A stretch of DNA of 64,000 nt from Candidula unifasciata (Eukaryota; Mollusca; Gastropoda; Stylommatophora; Geomitridae), in contig CAJHNH020008057.1 in assembly GCA_905116865.2 (NCBI GenBank), forward strand, positions 182,001 to 246,000. The letters are read 5' to 3'. The notes beneath the pieces were generated by a model, which saw only the letters and a list, made by a program, of their open reading frames with translations, was not told where the DNA came from and did no database searches. Each line of letters starts with the position of its first letter. Position 1 is the first letter of the stretch. Position numbers and translations under genes: made by a program. Positions 50,742-60,300 of this stretch are shown here, in pieces.

Positions 50742-51080
50742 GTGCTATGGAGTTCGTTCACTGCGCTGAAATTCTTCAACCAAGAGGTTTTGAAAGAGGA
50801 GGAAGCCCGAAGACAACTTATCACAGACATCAGAAGGAGACAGTCATCATTTTTTGGCCATGTTATGAGAAGAGGGAAAATAGAACATGTTGTGACCACT
50901 GGAAAGATCTGTGGAAGGAGGGATAGAGGAAGACGAGAGAATATTCTTGACAGTCTTGTTGCATGGCATGGAGGTGTGTCGGCACACGAACTGATACATG
51001 CTGCAGAAGATCGTGGATTATGGAGAGGCATGATCGTCCACGCCAGTCGGCAAGGCACCTGTTGATGATGATGATGAGAT
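50742..51080 (+). mobile_element. LINE C-terminal fragment (family X)
   Basis: Plus strand FNQEVLKEEEARRQLITDIR, then RRQSSFFGHVMRRGKIEHVV, GRRDRGRRENILDS and AEDRGLWRGM. Ends in (GAT)n at 51063-51076. Confidence 0.85.
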
Positions 51081-51107
51081 ATTTTAGTGAATTATCTCTT
51101 TTTATAG

Positions 51108-51335
51108 TCAGCTCTGTGGCTGAGTTGATGCCAACGCTTGGTAATGCCGGGGTTGATACCAGCTGCGGGCCATGCGCCTTGTGTAGGGTTTCGACAGTGG
51201 TATCGAGAAGCCAAGCGTCCAGAAAGCAATGGCAAACTACTGGATGTAAATTTGCCTAGAAAAACCACACAACAGCCAGGGGCTGTTGTGGTTGGTTCTG
51301 CAAGTCCTGTAAAGGATAAACAACGAACCATAACC
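51108..51335 (+). mobile_element. tRNA-derived SINE (family D)
   Basis: A-box-like TGGCTGAGTTGATG, B-box-like GGTTGATACCAGC, then cagtggtatcgagaagccaa and gcaatggcaaactactggat. Partly matched at 20325-20470. Confidence 0.65.
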
Positions 51336-51584
51336 ATCTCTTTTTATATTACTGCCATTTATTAAGATGTGCGGCAACACATTTCTAACAATTCTATTAT
51401 TTCAAGAACACCATGATAGCGCCGCCTTATCTGGATTGATGACTGAGCCTATTTCCTCACACCATAAGACAAGTATATACTGTGTATAAATAAACAGATG
51501 GGGAACCTTTGAGGCCGTTAAATATTATGACAGAGCTCATCAACGCACATTACATCTCCCCCCGAAACTTCGATGAGGTACAAG

Positions 51585-51868
51585 GTGGAAGAGAAGAAGA
51601 AGAAGAAGAAATATGAATTAATCAAGTAACAGAAAGTGTTTTGATCGGCACTTATAGAAAGAAGTAGAAAGATAGAAGAACACACTAGACCACATACAAA
51701 TCAAAAGCTATACAGGGGGTGCCTAGCTGACCATGTTCTTAATGCACTTGTATCCATGGTGAGGCGCAGGCGCTTTCAATTTTTATGTTGTCTTGTGTGT
51801 TCTTCTATCTTTCTACTTCTTTCTATGAGTGCCGACCAATACACTTTCTGTTACTTGATTAATCCATA
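51585..51868. repeat. Inverted repeat, ~95-bp arms
   Basis: Left arm about 51614-51700 (attaatcaagtaacagaaag ... agaaagatagaagaacacac), right arm about 51782-51866 inverted (gtgtgttcttctatctttct ... cttgattaat), spacer about 80 bp. A GAA run precedes it at 51591-51610. A single-arm relative lies at 7737-7830. Confidence 0.88.
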
Positions 51869-52156
51869 ATATACTGTGTATAGTATGGCGTCAGAGGAAC
51901 TTTGGAGTGGTTGCATCGGAGGACTGAGAGCACAAGGGGATGCCCAGTGTGCCCAGACGTTGATTTTGATGAGATAACATTCTCTCCTAGTGGACAAACC
52001 ATTTGATTTGCTTTCTTTATATGTAATTTAGAAATAGTTCTGTGCTGACTTTTATCTTTTGACTTCATTTCCTTCTGGTCACTCTACAGCCTTTCTTTCA
52101 CATTACAGTGCTATTGTTACTTATTTTATTGTTTAATCAGAAGTAGTTAACAGATC

Positions 52157-52497
52157 AGCAACTGACGGCCAAAGGTGGAGAGAGGGCTGATCAGACAGTC
52201 AACAGAAACTGGTGACCCAATGATACGTAGTGTTACAGGATGACGGTAATGATAATGAGTTAACATAATAGCAACTGACCGCCAAAGGTGGAGAGAGAGT
52301 TGAGCAGACAGTCAACAGAAACTGGTGACCCAATAATACGTAGTGTTACAGGATGACGGTAATGATAATGAGTTAACAGAATAGCAACTGACCGCCAAAG
52401 ATGGAGAGAGAGCTGAGCAGACAGTCAACAGAAACTGGTGACCCATTTACACGGATACGTAATGTTATGGAATGAGGATTATGAGGATGAGTTAACA
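52157..52497. repeat. 113-bp tandem repeat
   Basis: Three copies starting agcaactgac at 52157, 52270 and 52383, containing gacagtcaacagaaactggt. Confidence 0.95.
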
Positions 52498-52819
52498 GAA
52501 CAACACAATATACAGCAAACATAATTATTAAACATTAATTTTTACATGGATTCATGTAAAGAATACATAGATCTAACAAATTAATGCTGAATGAGTTTGA
52601 TATCATTGACAGTTATCAGTTTCAGTGGTATCAGCAATTATGAGAAGCAAAAACAACACTATATACATGAAGTATTAATAAAATAGTGGTTTCTCATATG
52701 GATTCATATCAGAAAATGATAAGGCTCGCGCCATATGAGCAAATCCCCAGCAAAGTGAAATGATTCTCTCACCTTTAAATATCTTTCAATTTATTGACAA
52801 GATATAATAATGTATTTAA

Positions 52820-53035
52820 GTTGTACCCTACAAGGACATAACACAGAGCGATTAACACCCAGTGACACAAAGTGCCACCATGCAGATGAGGATCAACCCT
52901 GGAGAGGTCCCAGAAACCCCGTTCAGCCATTAGGCCATATTTATGGCCAGGCTATATTTAGGGCCCCCAGCAAAAGCCAGGGTGGGGCTTCAAATAATGA
53001 AAAATTGCATCCAACATGGGGATGACTGATATTAA
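52820..53035 (+). repeat. Dispersed repeat D3
   Basis: Third copy: agtgccaccatgcagatgag, ggtcccagaaaccccgttca, aagccagggtggggcttcaa. Confidence 0.78.
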
Positions 53036-53090
53036 GATATAATAATACTGTTATCAGAAAAGTATGAAATTGTACATATAACAGATATTC

Positions 53091-53460
53091 ATTCAGTAGC
53101 ATGTCCCTCGCGAACCTCGCTGCCATAACAACCCTCCGGAAAACCTTCCTATCCTGAGCAAGATGTCCTGCGTCTGATACACCCATCTGGAGATCATCTG
53201 CCACATCCTGCTCCCATCTTCTCCTTGGCCTTCCTCTTTCTCTCTTCCCAGGCATATACCCCTCCATTATTGTTCTCTCTAGACTTCCATGACGTTTCAA
53301 GTGACCAAAATATTTCAATTTTCTTTGTTTTATTGTCTTTACTAGCCAACCCTCTTCAATATTCAGCTCTTGAAGTATGGATGCATTTGTTCTTTTCTTT
53401 ACCCAAGATATTCTTAGAACCTGTCTGTAACATAACAGATATAACTGACTGAAAATTAAC
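53091..53460 (-). mobile_element. LINE C-terminal fragment (family Y)
   Basis: Minus strand: [68 protein letters not shown]. One continuous frame to the 3' end, nearly identical to 28229-28512. Confidence 0.87.
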
Positions 53461-53734
53461 ATTACTGCATGCCTCTATTAGTATTATTATTATCAAGTTT
53501 TCCCCCTTCCAGGATTTTAGTCTGTAGGATTAACATCTCAAGGACGAGAATCAAACATGTACAAATCTTTGAAACTATGTTAAAACATAAAGCCATATAG
53601 CACAGTTATGGTGCAGCACTACAAAACGGTTATGATGTAACCTGTAGCCCAGTGCGGTGGGTGATAACTTTTTTTACACTGACATTTACACTTTGAAGAA
53701 TAGTAACCTAACAAGTTGAGTTCAGTTCAGTTGA

Positions 53735-53985
53735 GTCAAGAATGGACATCACAGCATTCCCATGCCTGCTCCGTTCTCATCTTCGGCAGCCAGTGCAGAG
53801 TTCCAATACTGATGGTAATGGTCACAATCTAGTTATATGTTCGTCTTGAGTGTAGTGAGCTGGCCAGACCCTCTGGTTACACCCAGGTGCCTCATTCTCT
53901 CCAGGCCATAACAAGCTTGTTTCTCTACTGATTCCGTTTCTAGTTCCCAAAGGGCCTTGACCACATCTGCCTTAAAAGTAACCTA
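53735..53985 (-). mobile_element. LINE RNase-H-region fragment
   Basis: Plus strand: atggacatcacagcattccc, cgttctcatcttcggcagcc, cccaaagggccttgaccaca. Same family as 1225-1600. Confidence 0.65.
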
Positions 53986-54328
53986 ACAAACAACTGGTAT
54001 CAGTCATTACAGGCTGAAGGATACACTGAGGAAGAGATCTGAGAATTATAAGCTGAATGGTTCAGTACTAGATGGTGAAGGAGGATTGTACCAGAGAGGG
54101 GACTTGAGAAATAATTAACTCTTTCACCCCCAAAAGAAAAAGAAAATTGGTCAAGCACCATATGCCCACTTTGCCAGTGGTCTGAAAAAGGTCCCTTTAC
54201 ATTTAAAAAATGCAAGACTTTAAACAGGTCAGGCAACCTGAATGTCAATATTTGGACTTCAAATTAAAACTCAGTTCACCAGGGGATTTAGAGACAACAA
54301 GAATAACACCCCCACCACACATACACAT

Positions 54329-54600
54329 GGGAGTCACAGTGGCATTGGTGGCTAGACGTCCGCCTGCAAATCGGAAGGTCGTGGGTTCATGTTCTGACGA
54401 AGCCAGACTTTTTTTTCTTAAAAAATGACCTTGACACCCGGGTCGATCCAGCCTTGAGTGGGTACCAGGTGCAGTACTAAGAAGTAAAGGCAGCCGGTGT
54501 GATGCTGATCACATCACCCATTAAGTGCCGACTGGTCTATAAAAATTTAGGTAAATCCCTATACTCCCAATACGCCTAAAGGCCTGGAAAAGGGGCCTTA
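54329..54600 (+). mobile_element. tRNA-derived SINE
   Basis: Head gggagtcacagtggcattgg, A-box-like GTGGCTAGACG, B-box region GGGTTCATGTTC, body cccgggtcgatccagccttg and gtgggtaccagg. Flanked by imperfect acacatacacat (54317-54328) and acacatacatat (from 54600). Confidence 0.82.
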
Positions 54601-54603
54601 CAC

Positions 54604-55600
54604 ATACATATACACTCGCAATTGCATGCATGCACACACATACAAAACTATTATAAGTCTAGGTAATGGGCTAGGAGATGCTAGGTAAGCTTAGTCTTAA
54701 TCCTAGTCGAGGTTTCAACTCCACTGCAATCGGGTTTCCCCATACTTGCTCCGTTCCTGTGCCAATGAAATGTCCCTCACTGTCATTTAAAAAAAAATTT
54801 ACTGGTGAACAAACAATTTGTCCGGGAACAATGCAAAATATGCACACACAGTAAATGCAAATTTCAGTTGCTAGAGGCACCAAACCCAACAGTAGTCACC
54901 AGAAATGCAATTGGTCGTTGATAGAAGTAGTTGGTTACAATAAGTTGGCTACAATTCACACATAGAATTATTACATAAGGTATTTCACCAGCTTACATGT
55001 AAACCGGTTACCAGCCATATTGAAAACCATGACACAATTGGTGTACAAAACAAATGCATTTCACAGGAAAAACCCAGCTCGCAGGGCTACACCAAGCATT
55101 ACACTCAGTAGCTCAGGCAGCAAAACCTTAGACTGACATCCAAATGTGGAAACTGCATTAACAAAGCGCTGTCGAAAGCAAAAAATAACTTCAAAGCTCA
55201 ACACTCTACCATGCCTTAATCCTCAATTTTGGCCGGAAGTCTCGCTAGGTAAGTTAATCTGGTCAATAAATAACAGAAAGAAGTTAAATGTGTCAAGTGA
55301 AAAATACAAATAACGCAATTCTGCATTAAACAGGTGCAATGCAATTTGATTCAAAACTAAAATTCATTTTATGCATTAAAATGCTGTGTTTGAAAAAGAC
55401 AAACAAAATAAAAATAATTCTTTTATATCAAAGTGATTGAATTAAAAAGACCTAAGGAATATATGCATATTATCTTAGGGCTTTTAGAACTACAATAAAA
55501 AATGTACAGTGTAAATACAGACTTGATAAAACAACAGTTAAACATTTGCTGAAACAATATCCAAAAAAGAAAACCAGAGAAAATAAATTTGGCTAAATCA
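54604..55600. other. Intergenic, no recognised feature
   Basis: CA-rich stretch at 54600-54640; otherwise AT-rich sequence without coding signal. Confidence 0.6.
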
Positions 55601-55795
55601 AAATCAATTTGAGGATAAACTCTAAGAAGTTCCATTTGAGGAAAAAACTTTAAAGATATTAATTTAAGGACAAGCTCTATGAGGTCAAACTATTAAGATC
55701 TATTTAATGACAAACTCCTAAGAAAAGCAATCTAAATATCAATTCTGAGGAGATCCATTTGAAACAAAAAACTATTGAGATCTATTTGAGGACTT
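55600..55795. repeat. Very degenerate ~45-bp tandem repeat
   Basis: Recurrent atttgaggacaaactc and aagatctattt motifs; a further unit follows the R1 copy at 56123, so R1 was inserted into the array. Confidence 0.5.
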
Positions 55796-56110
55796 CCTGT
55801 GTGGGTTCTGCAGCCCCATTTGGAGGGGAGGGGGGGGGGGGAAATAAGAAAAGATCTGCTGACAAGCATGTTGTATAAGTGACTAATTATAGATGTATCC
55901 TTCCAAACTGGAGTGCATCAGATTGAGATCAAAGCAACCAACAGTCTGTATACGAATAAGCAAGATATGTAAAATAGATATGCATGCAAAAGTCAAGTTC
56001 TGGAACAAGACCAACGTCCAGAAGTGGATAAACGTCCAGAAGTGGATAAACGTCCAGAAGTGGATAAACACCCAGAACCTTCCACCAGAGTTTACAGCTA
56101 AGAAGAAGGA
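55796..56110 (+). repeat. R1 SINE-like element with internal 18-bp repeat
   Basis: Head tgtgtgggttctgcagcccc, G-run 55831-55840, middle ataagcaagatatgtaaaat, end ttccaccagagtttacagct and AAGAAGAAGG tail. At 56019-56070 the unit cgtccagaagtggataaa is repeated three times. Confidence 0.83.
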
Positions 56111-56427
56111 AAAGAAAATGTGAAGACAAACTCTGTGGAGATCCAAGGTGAAGGTTGCTCAGGTGGATATTTGCATCTTGTGCTGTCTTTGTGAACAAAG
56201 ACTGTAGTGAGGTGCCAGTTTTTGCTATGGTGCAACTCTAATTTTTAAAGCCAAAAGAACGGTCTTTTTTAAACAGCGGAATATAGAAAATAAAATCTTA
56301 GTAAGTAGACCAAGGATTATAAAATGTCTTCAGTAACCTTGAAGCCATAGAACTGCACTAGTGACCACTGCTGTCTTTATATATATTTAGGTTTACGTTA
56401 AAAGATATTTGCAAACGATAAAAATAT

Positions 56428-56433
56428 TTTATT
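56428..56433 (-). promoter_or_regulatory. Candidate polyadenylation signal (HLTF)
   Basis: AATAAA on the minus strand, about 0.76 kb past the HLTF stop and just beyond a LINE fragment lying in the putative 3' UTR. Position is plausible only. Confidence 0.3.
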
Positions 56434-56489
56434 CAAATCATATGAAGTGACTGTTGATGTTTCTGGGTACAACTGCATGAAAACACAGT

Positions 56490-57120
56490 CAGGAAGTCAT
56501 CTTCATCATCATCATCAATTCCATTTCTGCCATTAAGATTGTGGGGAGAAACAGTTTGCGATCCATTGCTTGATGGGCAGCAATGGCTATTTTTGTCATT
56601 CCATATTGATTTAGAAGCTCTTTAATGTCATCAATCCATATTCTCCTAGGGCAGCCTCTCGATTTCTCTTCAGATTTCATTATTTATAGCGCCTGCATTG
56701 GTATTGTTCTGGCTGCATTCTTACTAAATGACCAGACCATATGATCTGTTTCTCAATTAATTTGATGCATTGTGTTACTCCTACAGTCTGATAATATCAT
56801 TTCTAACTTTGTCTCGGATGGTTAAGTTGGCAACTTTTCTAAGGCATCTCATTTCACAGGTGTTAATTGTACATAGGTTAGTCTTTGATAATGTCCAAGT
56901 CTGGCACTGGTAGCACAGTATTGGTATGAACATGCTGTTTATAATCTGTTTCTTGGTGCTCATACTTATGTTTGGATGTCTTAATAACGGTGTCAGTTGG
57001 TATATAAGTGCATTGGCTCACTGGCATCTTGTTTCTGTTTCCCGATCTATTCTTCCATCCTCGGAGAATGTACTTCCTAGATATTAAAATTCTTTAACTT
57101 GCTTCAGACAAGGACTTTGT
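56490..57120 (-). mobile_element. LINE C-terminal fragment
   Basis: Minus strand: [40 protein letters not shown], then RGCPRRIWIDDIKELL and a (GAT)n end. Same family as 37545-40840. It occupies the putative HLTF 3' UTR in sense. Confidence 0.82.
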
Positions 57121-57196
57121 ACAACCCGATATGTAGCGGGCTAGGAATTCTGCTGACCAGCAACCCCAGAAACATAACAACTCTGTAAAAGCCCTT

Positions 57197-57349
57197 TTAG
57201 TCAATCTGGAAAAGCTGTATCAGGTCGTTAATGTGGTTAATCCTACGTTGCTCTTTGGTTTGCTTCTGTGGGAAAGCTCCATTCATTAACTCTCTTTTCC
57301 TTTCCTGTATCTTCAGCATATTTTCCTCCACAGAATTTTCTATTACAAA
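57197..57349 (-). CDS. HLTF: HLTF last exon and stop
   Basis: 153 bp (50 residues and TAA) after the acceptor ttttttttcag. Starts FVIENSVEENMLKIQERKRE and ends LIQLFQID. The SVEENMLKIQ helix follows motif VI in HLTF and Rad5 proteins. Tail length is normal for the family. Confidence 0.92.
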   Translation of the reverse strand, partial: FVIENSVEENMLKIQERKRELMNGAFPQKQTKEQRRINHINDLIQLFQID

Positions 57350-60300
57350 CTGAAAAAAAAATAATACATTTTTATTATAAGGTTTTATTAAGTCGGTTTT
57401 GTTTATTTGTCTGGTACAACTTTATGCATTCAATGTTTTTAGTATACAAGACAATAGAGAGCAGTAAAAATTTTGAGGATATAATCACAAAGGACAGAAA
57501 GGAAGTTGCATAAAGCACAAAAAGCAAAACTCTGGTGATGATCACCAAAGATCTCAGTGGATGATGATATGATCAAAATCATCATGGGTTCATTTACTAC
57601 CAAAGAAATTTCATGGCAACCATTTTAGAATGGGTACCATGATATTTTACAAAATAAAGAATATTCTATGCAATCTTTTTTTTGTTAATTGGAAAGAGAA
57701 AGATAATTCTCAAGAGCTATATACATCCTATTCTGATATATCATATCTTAATATACAAGTGAATCATAGATGGTTGGACGATTAGTGAAAAATTATTTGG
57801 AAGCAGCAAAGGTGTGGTTTTATAGATGATGATGAGAATTTCCTTGACAGATAAAAAGAATAATGAAAATGTCTTTAAAGAAACTGACTCACAAAGAGAA
57901 CTGATTGTCCACATCAGAGGAAGACAATCTATATTCGATCACATCATGAAAAGGCATCGTGATGGTGGGGAGGTTGGAGGGAGTCAGAGAGAGAAGATGC
58001 TGGAGAGTTTGACATTAAAGCAAGGATCATCTGTCAGAATTTATTCAAAGTACATGAGACAGAAGGTTGTGGTTAGACATGACTACCAATGCCGCACGGC
58101 ATTTGCTTAAAGAAAAAGAAAACCTGAGTGCCCAAGTCAATTATAAAAACCCATCTTAGTGTGGATTTGAACCAAACTACCCACTGTTACTGTGGATATT
58201 ACAGTATAGTGTAATAAAATGAATAATAAAATAATTCTAATACTGATGATACTAATTTGAAAATCAACCTCTTTGCACACTGAGCATACTGATAGATGCT
58301 CCGTCTCCCACAGCAAATGTCCTAAGGTGTAAATGCTAACTGTTCCCATACACACTGATTATACATATGTCATTCTCTTCCTTTCATATACTGCTCTTTG
58401 CCAGGTCCACACTTATTTCTTTGTTCACACATTCCTACACATGTTATTTTATTTAACCTCGCGTCTTCTGTCAATATTCATTCACAAGTGGTTTTCAGAA
58501 TGTCCCCTCTGTCCAGTAGGAGTGTTTCCATAGCTGTCACTTTTGTAGCCACATAATCTGCTCTTTCCTACCCTCACACTCCTGCATTTCACAGACAGTA
58601 TATCCACTAATGCTTGGTATCCACTCATGTCACATTGGTCCGTTGTGAATCTTCAGCAGTACCAAATAAGAATCAGACACTATAATTCCTCTGGTAGATC
58701 TATTTTTCTCTATTCACACAATTCACAAACAAGAGTGAGGACATAACATAAGAGTATCAATTACCTTTGTAATCTCCACGTCTCGTGTTTGTCCAAGTCT
58801 GTGACATCGGTCAAAACACTGCTCTTCAGCTGCTGGGTTCCAGTACTGGGTTTGACAATATATCAAAATCAATTTTTCTTATTAACTTGATTTGACAATA
58901 AATAACAATCAATTTTATATTAACTAGGTTTGACAATATATCAAAATCCATTTTTCTTATTAACTTGATTTGACAATAAATAACAATCAATTTTATATTA
59001 ACTAGGTTTGACAATATATCAAAATCCATTTTTCTTATTAACTTGATTTGACAATAAATAACAATCAATTTTATATTAACTAGGTTTGACAATACATAAC
59101 AATAAATTTTTATATTAACTGGGTTTTACACAGTATATAATAAATGTTAATGTATTCCAGTACTGGGTTTGATAATCTGTAATAAATTATTTGTTAACTG
59201 GGTTTAACGTTTGATTAAGAATTACATCACAGCACTTGGGGCATTCCATAAGGGCTCCATCCCTGCGATGGCACTAGTAACAGTCTGATTGTACATCCAT
59301 CTCACCTTTTCCTTAAGTGTTGACCATCGGCCAGATCCCCTGGTCACTCCTGGCAGGACCATTCTCCTCAAACCGTGATGACCCATCTGTGCCTCCACAC
59401 TGCTTGATAGCCCCAAAAGGGTCACAGCTTTACAGCATCTAGCTTGTCATACATAAATTCACCAACAAGTTCTGCAGAACCAGCCTGTTTGTCTGCCTGT
59501 TCATTTCCGAATACACTGCCATAATCTGGAGAAAATATCCAAAGGTGCTTACTATCCCAGACCTCTAAAGCAATACTTGTCATTCTGCATGGAACGTACC
59601 AGTCTTCGCCTATCCCAACATGCTCTGTGAGTCTGTAATGTCATCTACAAAAAGTGACAAGGATGGATCTATGGCTTAGATGTTAGTGGACAATCGTTAT
59701 AAAAGTGGCACCATCATATCCTCAGAGACTACAGGGCTCGCACTGCATCCAATCTTTATTGTAGAGGTGGCACCAGAAAATAAAAATTAAAATAATTAAA
59801 GGAATTTAATTAAGTCCAGGTCAAAGGTTAAAGTTGACAGGATCAACTTCACTGAACTGGGTTTCATCTCATATTGTTTAGTCTCTCTCCACAGAATGGT
59901 TAGCTGTCTGCTGAGAGTGTCACACAAAGCAAGAACACTGTAGCTCTGCTGACAATCTCCAGGGGTCTCCGTAAAAAATCGAAATTGTGGACCGAACGAC
60001 ACAGCCATGAAACAAACCCATGACATTCAGAGCATGAGGCAGATGGCTTGACAGCTTTGCCATGCAGAAAGTATTTAAAACCATACTACAGGACACTGTA
60101 CAAGAAACTAGGCAAAGAGGAGGTACAATAAAAGTATGGTTTTTTTTTTTAAATATTAAAAGTCCTGGTATTATTCACGGTGGGGAAGATATCTTCTTCT
60201 TCTTCTTCTTCTTTCGTTCGCCTGAAATAAGTTATCTATATCAGCAGTTTTGTCTCTTGTATAAATTTCACTGTCGTTGTTAGTTCATTCAGTGGTCCAT

